Assembly (NCBI GenBank): GCA_000969725.1
Contig: JXSR01S047580.1
Source: Ophiothrix spiculata
Lineage: Eukaryota; Echinodermata; Ophiuroidea; Amphilepidida; Ophiotrichidae
DNA: 25,663 bases
Reading direction: 5' to 3' (one strand)
Each line of letters opens with the position of its first letter. Positions within the stretch are counted from its first letter, which is position 1. Below are positions 1 through 11,120 of this stretch, piece after piece. The translations under genes and the position numbers were made by a program. The notes under the pieces were generated by a model that saw nothing but the letters and a program-made list of their open reading frames with translations, searched no databases and was not told where the DNA came from.

Positions 1-14
1 TTTAACTAATAATA

Positions 15-272
15 TGTGATGACTCACCCCAAAAAGGGGGACTTTGCAACAGAATGTTCACTTTTCAAGATACAGATGAAAATCAGTAGCAAAAAATAAA
101 GAAAATAATAATAATTTCCAGCAGATTTTCTGTTGTAAAATTTGATTGCCTTTATCAATTATTTCAACAAGTAAGGTGTCATTTTAAAGCTTAGAAAATG
201 TTGCAACAGATGAAATGAAAAAAATCAAAATTGATATCTTCAAAGTCCCCCTTTTCAGGGTGAGCCATCACA
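15..272 (+). mobile_element. Family A MITE, copy 1 (non-autonomous DNA transposon)
   Basis: A 258-bp element begins TGTGATGACTCACCCC and ends in the inverted counterpart GGGTGAGCCATCACA, so the terminal inverted repeats run about 35 bp and include AAAAGGGGGACTTTG. It is flanked by TA on both sides (13-14 and 273-274), which fits a TA target-site duplication of Tc1/mariner type. The interior has no coding frame. It carries a module at about 173-232 (AAGGTGTCATTTTAAAGC followed by AGATGAAA and AAAATCAAAA) that recurs at 4489, at 11938-11968 in reverse, and in the different family B element at 2682. The inverted repeats and TA flanks are seen directly; the superfamily is inferred. Confidence 0.8.
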
Positions 273-274
273 TA

Positions 275-1077
275 TCATAATTTTTACCTTTATCCATGGA
301 TTGTCACTGATGACTCTTTGTACTTTAAATTTAAGAGACATTAGAGAAGCACGTTCATCCTTAAACCTTTTCCTAGAAATTTCCAGTAAATTTTCGAATC
401 ATTTTGATGTGTTTGTTGTACTAATGACAGTACGTGTAAAGTTCCCATGTCAAATTTAATCCCCATATATCAAAATATTTTAAGATTTTATTTCATTATA
501 AAATATAGTTGACAACAAAAACTACTGCCCACTAGATTTGAAACTTAAAATGCATTTTACATACAAAACATTGTCTCTTTAATAATTTACAACATTATAC
601 TTTGAGACCTAGGTTTATACTTAAATCAACATGCAAACCTTTTGACTTTTCAAGTTATTATAGTATCACATACCAAATGCAAATAATCTGCATATATAAA
701 ATTTTGAAATTTTGTCAATGCACATTCAAGCTTTTTAGAAACTTCAAATTATTTGTCTTTACAGTATTAAAAAGCTTTCAAGACTTAAAAAATAGAATTG
801 TCTTAAAAATAGCTTACAAATGTCTAAAAATGAAATTGAAAATCACAGACATTTGTGGCCTTTGCCAAACTACTTTACAATTATTATGCTTTCCATTTAT
901 AAACCATTGCTATGCATAGGCTTTTTGGTATTTTCATACTTATATTGACATGACCTTTTCCCATAAACTAGCTGCCTGATTGTTATGGCTGGTTTGAAAG
1001 TTAATGGACTCACAATAATTCATATTTTATTGCTATCTTCAGTAGTTAGCAAATTGCACTTAATTTTGCCAGGCATT
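275..1077. other. AT-rich sequence, no gene seen
   Basis: The sequence is mostly A/T with scattered T and A runs. The reading frames at 602-919 and 985-1296 are rich in Phe, Lys, Ile and Cys, as expected from translating AT-rich DNA, and no protein family is recognisable. I see no inverted-repeat element here. Confidence 0.5.
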
Positions 1078-1203
1078 CATTTTGTAAATTTTCCAAAACT
1101 GCAAAGAGATAAATATAAAATATTTTGTGATAGATTTTTTCATTTTGTAAATTTCCCAAAACTGCAAAGAGGTAAGTATAAAATATTTTGTGATAAGATG
1201 TTT
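1078..1203. repeat. 63-bp tandem duplication (two units)
   Basis: Two adjacent units of 63 bp, at 1078-1140 and 1141-1203, both begin CATTTTGTAAATTT and contain CCAAAACTGCAAAGAG and TATAAAATATTTTGTGATA. They differ at only a few positions. The period is a multiple of three, so the overlapping frame at 985-1296 shows a 21-residue peptide repeat (HFVNFPKLQR...). That is a consequence of the duplication and not evidence of a gene. The second unit creates a splice-donor-like GAG|GTAAGTAT where the first has GAG|ATAAATAT. Confidence 0.85.
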
Positions 1204-2351
1204 TCGACCAATGCCTGTCATATTACTAAATTTATGAATTGCAAAAAAACATACTTGCAGATGGCAATTTGCAAAATCAGTATTTGTTACCCATAAATTT
1301 CATAAATATTCCAAATCGATCATATCTATCTTAATTTACCCATCTCATTAAAATATTCCAATGATTGTGAAACCATGTTTTTGCATTAATGCCAATGTTT
1401 CATTATTAACTTTTTTCTGTTGAATTTTTAGCACAATAACAAAATCAGGTGACACTAAATCAAACAAAGGATATTCTCCCTAAGACAAACTTCTTTGCCC
1501 ACATATTCTATATTAGATTTGCGTTCATTTTCATAATACTTGTACTATATAGGGAAAAAAGCCAAGTAGTATTATATATTTTCTTTAGCATAAATTCATG
1601 TGTGGTAAAAAATTAGAATCTATAATTTAATTACCTCTTTTGATGAATAAAATGTGTGTTCTGTTATTTTATTTGACAAGGGGCAATAAGTGCACACACA
1701 TAATACAAACAACTACAACAAACAACTTTGATTACTAACACAGTTTCTCTCTTTTTTTTTTAATCAGTGAACACAGATTACAATATTTTGTAATACAATT
1801 TCACCAAACGCATAAACATTTTGGCTAGCACCATAGTTGACTATCTGATTACATTCCGTCGACAGAAAATCATTGGCAGCCCCGTCCCTTATCTCAAGAA
1901 TCAATAGCAATCACTCTAGGTTTACTTCGGTTATGTTTGAACAACTAGATATAATAACAGTGTGCGTTTGAAATTTTATCATATAAAAACACACAGGGTT
2001 TTTTATTCCATCGTCGCACAATGTCGTAGAATACACATAGATGACTTGAATTAACCTAAAAACTGGATTTAACGCATCGATGACTAATTCTGATTTCGCT
2101 GATGGGCTGCGCCAACGCTGCGCCGGATATTCCCGGGTATACATTTCTGACAGGAAGTGTGGCATCATCTATATTTCCACCTGTTCACTCGTCAACTCGG
2201 AAGTAAAATTGTAGAATATAACTTAGCACTACAAGTGGGATAAGCTGAATTGGGGAACATTTTCCTGAAAATATCAATTTTCTTTAAATATTATGAGCAT
2301 GGACCTAAAAAAGAAATGAGAATTTTGTCTCCATGGTTGCAACTTTATAAA
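1204..2351. other. Non-coding sequence with one GC-richer patch
   Basis: AT-rich sequence with a poly-T tract near 1751. A GC-richer patch at about 2095-2170 contains GGGCTGCGCCAACGCTGCGC. A minus-strand open frame of 85 codons (1911-2168) covers the patch; its residues look less biased than its neighbours but match no family I recognise, and its borders lack convincing splice signals. I do not call it a gene. Confidence 0.4.
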
Positions 2352-2784
2352 TGTGACCCGTCATATCGAAAGGTGCCTTAAGGTTGGCATAGTAAATTAC
2401 GAGATACAGGCCATTGAAGCTGAGCATAGTCAAAAATCACGTCCAAGGTCCAATTTCTAATTTCATCAGAAACGTTACCTTTGAAGTGTATTCTATCATA
2501 TTAATCAGGTACCAACATCTGAAACATAGGATAAAAAGATAAAAATCCATTTTCCATTCAAGTTTTACCAGTACAGAAACTTTAAACTTGATTTTCTCAG
2601 AACTATAGTTTTCTGAATCAGCCGGATGCCTTTTACCAATTTGGATCTAACTTTGCAATCGTACATCCAATAACCAAAAGCAAGGTGTCATTTTAAAGCT
2701 TAAAATATAATCTTTCAGATGAGACCAAAAAATCAATTTTCATTTTGGGACCCTTAAGGTACCTTTTCGATATGACGGGTCACA
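2352..2784 (+). mobile_element. Family B inverted-repeat element (MITE)
   Basis: The left end TGTGACCCGTCATATCGAAA, continuing with GGTGCCTTAAGGT, is matched in reverse by the right end around 2752-2784. The inverted repeats are about 33 bp with few mismatches and one single-base gap, and the element spans 433 bp. The flanks are too AT-rich to fix the target duplication; AAAT at 2349-2352 and 2784-2787 is possible if the termini are trimmed by one base. The interior is non-coding. Near the right end (2682-2735) it carries AAGGTGTCATTTTAAAGC followed by AGATGA and AAAAATCAA, the same module as family A despite unrelated terminal repeats. Confidence 0.75.
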
Positions 2785-4337
2785 AATGGAAATAAGTCCT
2801 CATTCCAATTGGAAAGACAACAGTCAACATATCTTCCATGTGGATGGGCAATTGAGTCATCGGAGGTCATTCGCATAGGCTTAAATGTGTGAATTAATTC
2901 CGTCAAAGTGTTGAAGAAAAATGTTCATCCAACTATGGTCTATTGCGAGTTGACTAACAGGTCATGCTGAAGGTGCAAATGGGTCGTGACGTCAAAAGAA
3001 AAGTGATCGTTTATATACAAGTTGCCCATAATACTACAGTCAAAATCATTAAAATACTGGGGAAAATAAAGAGTAGCACTATATGAAGCTGATATTGACC
3101 AAAATAAAGGATGTTTCACAGAATATAAAATTATATGCATACAAAAGAAATTTAATAAGTGAAAAGTTGAATTTAATTTATGAAACTTGCCACGATAAAC
3201 AAAATATTTAGTTTCTCTTGGCCCATCAGATTTTTCGCTTGAAATTGATGACTGAACCCTGCAATTTCAGGGTTGTATTGATACATGGATTCGCAAGTCA
3301 GTCAGCAAGCTAGCCACCCCCGCTCTATGTAATTTTATACAAACACAGTCAGAACCCAGATATGTTATGCATATTGAGGATTTGGAACCCCTGGGATTTT
3401 GCTTAAGATTTTAATAACGTTTGATCTCGCGTATGAAAAATTTATCGGTCTTAAAAGGAAACAGGTTCTTTATTTTTACATAGAGTTTATAATGGAATAG
3501 ACAGTTTTTTTGTTAAATGTTTCATACGATAGCATTTCATATATTTTTTGTTCCAGAAAATCATGAGGGATTTTGTTAAAAAATCTGAAATCATATTTCC
3601 TTTTGTGGTTTACTTCACTCAGTGCTGTGTCTGTAAACATCACATGACATTGTTTGTGTTAAAACAAAATTAATTAATTAGCTTTTCTGTAAACATTGAA
3701 TCAGTTTTTCCATAAACAAGTAATCATTTTAAAGCAATTCTTCATAAAAAAGTAAGTTTTTTTATTAGACACTTTTTTTAATTGTATTGATCCACGGGTA
3801 AAAATATAACATAATGATGAGGCTGGTGTTTTTAAAGTACATTAAGAGCAAATGAAAATATAAACAAAACTATATTTTTCATCTGTCCTAATTTCCTAGG
3901 TGCCTTATGAATATTTACAGCAGTTTAATATAATATGTTATGAATTCATGAATATTTTGTATTGCTGAATAAAGCTGTAACTAGTATTAGGAGCACTACC
4001 CGGTATCTCTACTAGAACTAGTAGAAATCAATTTTTCTCAAAAGCCTGCACCTGAAGCCAATTTTGCCAAAACAACTAATTAATGCTTAAGTTTACCATC
4101 ACTGGACTATAATTCCTACAAGCTTCTACAATTGCCATATCAGAGAAACATGCTGACATTGTGGAATCAAATTGATACAAGTTTAGTGCAAATTGATAAG
4201 ACGGAAAATGCCCTAAAATAGTCCTACATTGTGCACAATTTTCGGATCTTCCCCACATTTCAACGATCCATGTTTAAGGATTTCATGTGAAAAAGTGACC
4301 CATGTCTAATGATTGCTCATGTACGCTCCGCTCCATA
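2785..4337. other. AT-rich sequence, no gene seen
   Basis: No coding region is supported. Small structures include a 7-bp hairpin around 3256-3275 (AACCCTG...CAGGGTT) and a perfect 8-bp hairpin with a two-base loop at 4008-4025 (TCTACTAG-AA-CTAGTAGA). The short minus-strand frames at 2940-3140 and 4076-4258 look like chance. Confidence 0.45.
2987..2994. promoter_or_regulatory. Palindromic CRE-type motif TGACGTCA
   Basis: A perfect TGACGTCA octamer, the consensus for CREB/ATF-type bZIP dimers in animals. There is no gene or promoter beside it, so function is unknown. A second copy lies at 23363-23370 inside a mobile element. One or two such octamers can occur by chance in 25 kb. Confidence 0.25.
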
Positions 4338-4591
4338 TGTGAAGGCTCACCCCGAAAAGGGGGACTTTACAACAGAACACTTTTTGAGAAACTGGTGAAA
4401 ATAGGCAGCAAAAAATATAGAATATAATAAGAACTTCCAGCAGATTTTCTGTTGTAAACTTTGATTGCCTTGATCAATTTCAACAAGTAAGGTGTCCTTT
4501 TAAAGCTGAGAAAATGCTTAATACAGATGAAATGATAAAATCAAAATTGATATCATCTGCAAAGTCACACCTTTCAGGGTGAGCCATCACA
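4338..4591 (+). mobile_element. Family A MITE, copy 2
   Basis: A 254-bp full-length copy in the same orientation as copy 1. It begins TGTGAAGGCTCACCCC and ends AGGGTGAGCCATCACA, with TA on each side (4336-4337 and 4592-4593). The interior shares CCAGCAGATTTTCTGTTGTA and the AAGGTGTC..TTTTAAAGC module with copy 1. Single-base differences are scattered throughout, and no reading frame is conserved between the copies, as expected for a non-coding element. Confidence 0.8.
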
Positions 4592-4593
4592 TA

Positions 4594-7500
4594 TATGAAT
4601 TAGTATCCCTCTCCCAGACCCTCTCCTTCCCCTACCCAAAGGAAATGCAAGATTCACATAAACCTGATGGTTGCTGGGTGACAAGAGAAACTGTAATTGC
4701 TACTTACCTATATTTACGATATTTCCAATGGCAAAAAAATCCATGATCAACATGAAAGAAAAAAGAAAAGAAAGACCAATTATGATCATTAATTATATGA
4801 ATAACATTACATTGCATTTCAAACATTTATAATATAACTTATGATTTGGTCACAAGTGCCCTTATGGCGTTTGTATCATGAACAATTTGCATATGGCATC
4901 CTTACCTATGATCTATTGTGACCATGGTTTTAATACAAAACTTTTTACTAGTTCTGTATGTTATAATTACTCTTCTTCAACTAAACCGAAGTTCATTTGT
5001 CTGCACAAACAACTTTCTGATTCAATACAATTTATAACAATCCATTAAAAACTGAGAAATGTTCAAATCTCAAAATTTAGCACCTGCGAAAAATCAAGTG
5101 ATTTCTAGTAAATAGCAACAAATAACAGCCCTGAATATGCATGGTACATTACCTCAGATGAGTCAAAAAGCCTCAATCATAAATCACGAGATACAAACAA
5201 TAAAAGTGAACCAAATATGTAGCGTTTTATTTCCCCCGAGAAATACTCCGCAAGATTTCATTTCTTTACACTATCAGTGACATGTGTGATATTAAGGCAA
5301 ATTACATGGCAAATACACTGACAAAATACGATTATGGGAGCTTATTATAACAAATTTTGTCTCTGTTTAGTGAAAAATATAGCCTATCCAGCAGAAATCT
5401 GATCCGATGCGCTGTACTACCAGCGTGGCGTTTCAGTATATAACCATTATCAAAACATCCTTAGAGTCAATGTGGTGCTAAGATTCATCGACTTCTAACT
5501 GTGAAATACCATGCAGTAACTGGCGCGACTTTGATACGCTTCATTTTAAATCAAACACCTTGGTTTCCTTGTGGCTACTGTGGTGCGATATTTTAAAGTA
5601 TCATACATATAAGCTGTATGGAGTCAGACAGTTATAATAATGTTCACATCTACACATCGGATAGCACAATTTGCGACCACACTTCCATGACCCTACTTTT
5701 GTGACCCTACTTTTTTGCGTCTTGGCAATCTCACACTTAAGCAAGTTATGTATTTAATTCACAAAAATAATTTTTTATGCTCGCATCTGCAGGTTTTTCT
5801 CCGGTCTTCCTCCTGCATTCAAACCTGAATTTTAAAAACATCTTGGAGCCCTGTTGAAGATGAGCTTTCTTTAGCTAACTTGGTACCAAATACCAAGTTT
5901 GGTTTCCTTGGCGAAAGCCTAAACAAGGTGAACAAGGTGATTTTTTTATGCACATTTCTGCATTTTGAAGGTTAAAGTTATGAATCTTTTTGCTAAAGTT
6001 AGTTGAAATTCCTTAAATGGAGATGTAAATTTGCAAACACAAAGTATCATTTTAGTATCAGATCAATGCAACTTGGTTAATGTCGCACATTTTTGCAAAT
6101 TCATAGCAAAATTTGGTGCATTATTTGATAAACTTGAAAATAGCAAAAGCCTAAGGAAAAAAGATTAAACATATTAAAAGTAAAAAACATGCTTAACAGA
6201 AAATAGCCAACACAGAGCTTCCTATTTTTCTAAGCTTCTCCGCTTTCTGGTCATCCATGAATCACCATGTTTTTCATCATTCTTTCATAAAAACGGACAC
6301 TGTTTCTGTCACCTGTCAGTGACGCGATGTTGATTGCATCCCGGATGAGGATCCTGGGGGAGCTCGGGGATTTTGAATACATAGAGTTGTAATTTCAAAA
6401 AGATTTACTCCTGGCTTGAATTTAGAATGTTTTCAAATATTGACCATTTTCAGTGACAAATAGATGTCAGGTTTTTTAAATCGATGGTGTTAAATCACCA
6501 CTTGGGGAGATTTATCTTATCAGAACTCATTTTACTATTTTTAGACTGAGTATCCTATGGACATTTATATTTATCATTAAATGTTTTAAAAAATAATCTT
6601 GAGAGATCAAATCAAGCAATTTGGCTTACAGATAAATGTTTCTTTAAGCTTTCTTGATGAAAATATCCATGTATTTTGTATATGAAACATTTATACTTAA
6701 TTAAATGGTGTAAGGTCAGTGAAGATGTTGAAAATTGCACCCCAAATGGTGTAATGGTGTAAGTTTGTAATGACTATTTGCTTACAAATTAGGTATTTTA
6801 AGTATACAATTGAAGTTTTTCATTCATTTACATGAAGTCAATACATATTTTCCCTTGCTTTAAGAACTTTTTATGCATAAACAATACAGTACAATACTCA
6901 GCTGAGCAAATCTCAAGTGAAAAGTGACCCTTGGCAGCAAAGGTAGCCTGAATTTAGAACCCTAAATGGCATTAAATTATGCTGAAAACTACCCCTTTTT
7001 CCAAAAACGTAGACGCCACCTGAGGTACAAAATCAGACTCTTTTACGCCATTTTTTAATGATGAACACATGTACCAATGGCCATCTTGAGAGGTCCCCCG
7101 GGGCTTTGGACAAAGAAAATGAATCAGTTTGCTTTTTCTATTGAATCTATGTTATTTAGTTAGTTCAAATAGTTCTGGCATATTAAAACCAATAGCTTGG
7201 TACAATCAGTTCCTCTTTGTAGAGCAAAAATACCAATATGGATAAATTTCATTAATCTAAAAATGTGTCACTTTGAAAATTCAAGGTATCAAACAGATTC
7301 AGTTTTCTACACAGCATGCAGAAACAATAGCTTTTTCAAATAATCCTCACATAAGCCTGCTAAGTGCAGGCATGATGGACAGCCTGGGACAGGTGAACTT
7401 TAAACAATTTGATGTTACATATTTTGTTGTTTAATTTTTATGTAACTTATTTGTTGGGTATTTTATCTAGGTCAGTTTTTAAGGGGGAATTTGCTGAGGC

Positions 7501-8031
7501 CCTTACAAGTCAATGTTGAGTTTCCCGTCACATTTTGCTCAACTCATAATGAGGCAACTATTTCATTATTCATTATTTCTTGGATCTATAACTTTGTGCT
7601 ATTTTAGGGAACATTGCGACATGGTCCTACCACCATCCTTGATCCTCACAAACTGTAAATTGTCTTTAGTGATATTAATAAAATCAAATTAATAACCCCA
7701 AAATATGTCTTTGAATGTGAAAAATATTTGCCAAAACAGCACATTGAATTTCTCTTGGTGGATATAAACAGTTAGCTTTGATATGAACAACAGAGTATGC
7801 ACACATTCAATCTCTAAATTTAAATATACATAGTTTAGACTACATTGTAATTGGAAATGAAGCTATTTAAAGAATCATTTACTGAAAAATTTGAAAAAAA
7901 ATATAAAATTGATTCAAATTAGAAGAAAAAGGTAAAAAAACATTGTTGTAATTGGCTGATTTTAAAATATAATGAAATTTTTCGAGACTTTCACTTTTGA
8001 AACGGGTCCAAAATCATAATGAGGGCGGGGG
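4594..8031. other. Long AT-rich stretch without a supported gene
   Basis: I find no convincing exon, RNA gene or intact mobile element. Minor structures are a hairpin at 5877-5899 (9-bp arms AACTTGGTA/TACCAAGTT), a tandem TGACCCTACTTTT at about 5688-5716, and short repeats such as AACAAGGTGAACAAGGTGA near 5923. Strong donor-like GTAAG signals on the minus strand at 4703-4707 and 4901-4905 lack a matching acceptor with an open frame. GC-richer spots near 6330-6375 and 7090-7110 show no recognisable product. Confidence 0.4.
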
Positions 8032-8335
8032 ATGGAAAACTCAACATTGAGTTACAAAGGCCTAAAGGTGGCATGCAGAATAAGATTATTTTGTGCAGAG
8101 ACACATATGAATTCTAGCCGGCCCCAAGTTGTCGCTGCATTTTTAATGGTTTTGCTCTTTAAGTTCAGTTCAGAAACAGCTGCAAATCAATGTATTTTAT
8201 GTGTGAATATTCAAAAAAAATCGTCAACTTCCTTATTTTTGGCAGAAGGGCACCATACTATGAGTTGCAAACAAGGCCCTGCCAAAAGGGGCACCCCTCT
8301 ATACAAAACTTCCTGGCTCCACCCCTGACATGGGA
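8032..8335. other. Probable dispersed-repeat fragment with a 98-codon open frame
   Basis: A plus-strand frame of 98 codons runs through this stretch. Its N-terminal half is mixed, with a short hydrophobic run (VVAAFLMVLLFKF). Its end translates GGGCACCCCTCTATAC and CTGGCTCCACCCCTG, which look like the tail of an interspersed repeat. There is no family match that I recognise, no conserved domain and no supporting splice signal. I consider repeat-derived non-coding DNA more likely than a gene. Confidence 0.25.
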
Positions 8336-8451
8336 TGGGGACACGGGATTAAACAATTAAAATAAATGTTTCTGCATTGCATTGTTATTATTGTTGCTGC
8401 AATCGGACAACCGATATCAAAATGCTTTGAATCCAGATAACTCCAAATTCC

Positions 8452-8500
8452 TTCAGATTAGCGAGCTGTCTGACTAGCGAGCCTTTGGACTGGTGAGCGG
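8452..8500. repeat. Degenerate 16-17-bp tandem repeat (GGACTAGCGAGC-like)
   Basis: Three diverged units lie end to end: TTCAGATTAGCGAGCTG, TCTGACTAGCGAGCCT and TTGGACTGGTGAGCGG. The shared core is (G/T)GACT(A/G)G(C/T)GAGC. The local GC content is higher than the flanks. I see no second cluster in the window and propose no function. Confidence 0.55.
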
Positions 8501-9357
8501 ATCCCAATTCACCAGGGTTGTTTTAATCAAAATAAAAATGTCCTTTTTCAAGTTTTTATACACCGCTATGAATGTGTCTGACTGTGGTCGCAACGGATCA
8601 AACACACCTATAGCAGTATATTTTTTTCATATATGTTAATACATTATAACAATCAAACAGTTATTATTCAGGCATGACATTAGTGTTGTTTAAAAAAATG
8701 TAAACATTTGTGGCATTGATATCAAAATGACACTCATTGAGGAAATATACAAGGTTTATGGTAAAGACAAAACAGAGTCAATTCTCGATCTTCTTCCAAC
8801 CACTTAACTCATCTTAGGGGCATTATTTACACAATTCTAAATAATATTACAGTACACGCACCAATCACGGAAATGACTGTTCCCGTTTTCACCATAGCGT
8901 GTATAATAATCACCGGTACTGCACAACATCAAGAATTTCTACTTCTTGACGTAATCTCTCATGGGTCTTTACTCCAGTTGAAAAACAAATGATGAATCTA
9001 TTGAGTGACCCATGTCTGCGCATCATTTAAGTTGTGTGGAGGGGTGCCAACATATGTATTTGAGGTTCCAAAATGCACATACTTAGGTCGATTGGATATA
9101 CATAATATGTTGAAAACCTATACTCCCCATGAATAAAAGGAGAGTTAACTGAATGGGATTTGCCCAAGATAAATCAAGTAACAGGAAATTTAAGAAAATT
9201 TCACTATACAAGAGAACATAAGTAAATAACATCCCTTTTTCTGTATTTCAGCATTTGGACAGCACACATTGATGGTGCATGATGAGAAACACTCACAGCC
9301 CAAATTTGGTTGGAATCGGTGCATGATGGTTGCAAATATACTAGTCAAATGAATATA
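8501..9357. other. Non-coding sequence, no gene seen
   Basis: AT-rich DNA with no reading frame or inverted-repeat element that I can support. The phrase GTGACCCATGTCT at about 9005 also occurs near 4295, but without further shared sequence. Confidence 0.4.
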
Positions 9358-9528
9358 TAATTAGCCCCATTGAAATCAGTGTTACTCGGCCTACGCCAAT
9401 TAACATTGATTTCAATGGAGCTAATTAGGTATTCATGCACTAATTAGCTCCATTGAAATTTGGCTATACTTAAAAAATGGGTTTTTATTAAGTATTCATG
9501 CACTAATTAATTAGCCCCATTGAAATTT
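9358..9528. repeat. Hairpin plus 63-bp-spaced direct repeats
   Basis: A 21-bp inverted repeat with one mismatch (TAATTAGCCCCATTGAAATCA at 9358-9378 against 9407-9427) encloses a 28-base loop. It is followed by two direct copies of GTATTCATGCACTAATTA (9429 and 9492), each leading into another AGC(C/T)CCATTGAAATTT. The core AATTAG-C-CCATTGAAAT is therefore present four times in 171 bp, three times forward and once reversed. This may be a decayed inverted-repeat element or a local rearrangement product. Confidence 0.7.
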
Positions 9529-9550
9529 ATTACTCCAAATTCTAAACTAA

Positions 9551-9681
9551 GGGCTCTGTCACACATCACGAAACGTCCTAATAACGTACACTGGTTTGGT
9601 CATTGAAATACATTTATTAAGATTACCAAACCAGTGTACATTATCATTATTCCTACGTTAAGTGGATGTGTGACAGAGCCC
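9551..9681. mobile_element. 131-bp MITE with TAA duplication (PIF/Harbinger-like)
   Basis: The ends are perfect inverted repeats, GGGCTCTGTCACACATC on the left and its complement on the right. Both sides carry TAA (9548-9550 and 9682-9684), matching the 3-bp TWA duplication of PIF/Harbinger transposons. A second, internal perfect inverted repeat, GTACACTGGTTTGGT (9586-9600 with 9625-9639), makes the whole element foldable into a long hairpin. There is no coding capacity. The sharp ends and intact duplication suggest a fairly young insertion; the superfamily is inferred from duplication length and terminal GGG. Confidence 0.85.
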
Positions 9682-9684
9682 TAA

Positions 9685-10860
9685 AATGCAACTTTAATTT
9701 ACCCATCTCCTTTACCCCTTCATCTAGGCCCCCCCCCCCCCTGGCTTCAAATTTCAAAAGGAAGCGCAGACCGAACCCAAGTGCAGGTCTGATTACTCTC
9801 AGGAATGCTAGTCTGAGAGCACTTGAAATCAAGCACAGAGGCATAGCAAAATAAACAAACATTGCAATAACTCGCCAGCAATTGACCACTCCGGTTTACG
9901 ATTCTAGAGGATCGGCGCCAATCTACCGAATCCAAAGAGGCAAATCGTGATTAGGTTCATTGCTAATGCCCTTATTAAGGTTATCGAGGTCAGACTAGCT
10001 GCTTGGTAGGTTTGATTAGTCACAAGATTATGTAAGTGTTCTCGATGACAATTTTTAAAGCAGTCAACATGCAGACGGATGGAATTGAAAATCATATTCT
10101 GTGCTGTGCATAAAGGCTAAAAAATGATCATTTGTCTCACATCCCTTTAGATTTTCATAATTCAATGCGATATAGGGTGTTGTGATTTATTTGTTGCACT
10201 TTGGCAAGTTGGAGATTTTTCTTGAAATTCATAACGATTTCAACAAAATTCATCTTCGAAGTATATTCTAGTGTCCTCATAGAATATCCTCATCTTTTGG
10301 ATTTCCGAAAGAAAATACTTTTGCCAGTATTATCTAGAAACAAAAATAAGAAATAAAATTCATGTTTAGCATTTATCATCTGAGACATACAAAGAAAATC
10401 CAACACGTGCGGGGACGTAAGATAAAAAAAGTTTTTTAGCCAAACTTGTAGAAACCCTACAACCCTTGAAATCAAATAAAACAAAAAATATTACAAATGA
10501 CCAAAATATGGTAAAAAATACATCAGCAAATTTCATTCTCAGTGTTTCTCTATCACATAACGTTTGTTTCTGATTTACAATTTCAAAATAGTTTTAGACG
10601 TATGTATAAAAACTGAGAAATTAATGACTCTGCCCAAACATGCCTCGTTCTGCCATGGCACATCATCTGTATGGACAAGATCCTTACAATCGCAAGTTAC
10701 ATTAGCAACAGGGGTTTGCTTTTGTCAAATTTGTGACTGTTTATCTCAAACCAGCCGTAAATTCCGGGGTACTTAGTACAAAAGTGACTACGGGCATGTG
10801 CCGCAAACTTGAGTAGCAAAATCAGGCTGTCTGGTATGCCAATTGGTCCTTTTTCTTTGC
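9685..10860. other. Non-coding sequence, no gene seen
   Basis: Contains a C12 tract (9729-9740) and several overlapping short frames on both strands that look like chance. GC content rises slightly around 9890-9960. I found no splice pair with a convincing open frame and no RNA gene. Confidence 0.4.
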
Positions 10861-11120
10861 AAAATGTGGTATTTTAATGGGTCTTTTTTCCAAAATTGTC
10901 CAAATTTGTTTATTAAATTTCAAACAAAAATCAGGAAATTTGCGCCAAATTAGAGTAAATTTTTGGAGAAAATTTCAATTTTTGCATAACTTTCAACTCA
11001 AAATTTGGGGAATTTGGTTTATGGATGGGTGCCTTTTCCTTGAAAATTGGTATATGCATGGGTGGTACTTCAAATTTCCCAGCGGCACACCCCTACCAAA
11101 ACCCCCCCTCCACAAATGTG
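10861..11120. repeat. Degenerate repeat with approx. 30-bp internal units
   Basis: Three related segments start at about 10868, 11016 and 11049: GGTATTTTAATGGGTC..., GGTTTATGGATGGGTG... and GGTATATGCATGGGTG..., each running into a pyrimidine-rich stretch and then AAAATT or AAATTT. The block ends in CAGCGGCACACCCCTACC and a CCCCCCC run. The overlapping open frame at 10877-11125 translates this repetition and is not a believable protein. I interpret it as a decayed interspersed repeat with minisatellite-like structure. Confidence 0.5.

Noticed and set aside
985-1296. Frame with a 21-residue peptide repeat
   Set aside because: The repeat follows from a 63-bp DNA duplication; composition is that of AT-rich non-coding DNA.
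4703-4753. Minus-strand donor GTAAGTAG after a short hydrophobic frame (MLIMDFFAIGNIVNI)
   Set aside because: A long pyrimidine tract precedes it but no AG acceptor follows that tract before the frame, so no exon can be defined.
4901-4960. Minus-strand donor GTAAGGAT with a short open stretch
   Set aside because: The only usable acceptor has a poor pyrimidine tract, and other acceptors lead into stops.
9653-9935. Overlapping frames on both strands around the C12 tract
   Set aside because: They are mutual shadows, cross the end of the 131-bp MITE, and show no domain.
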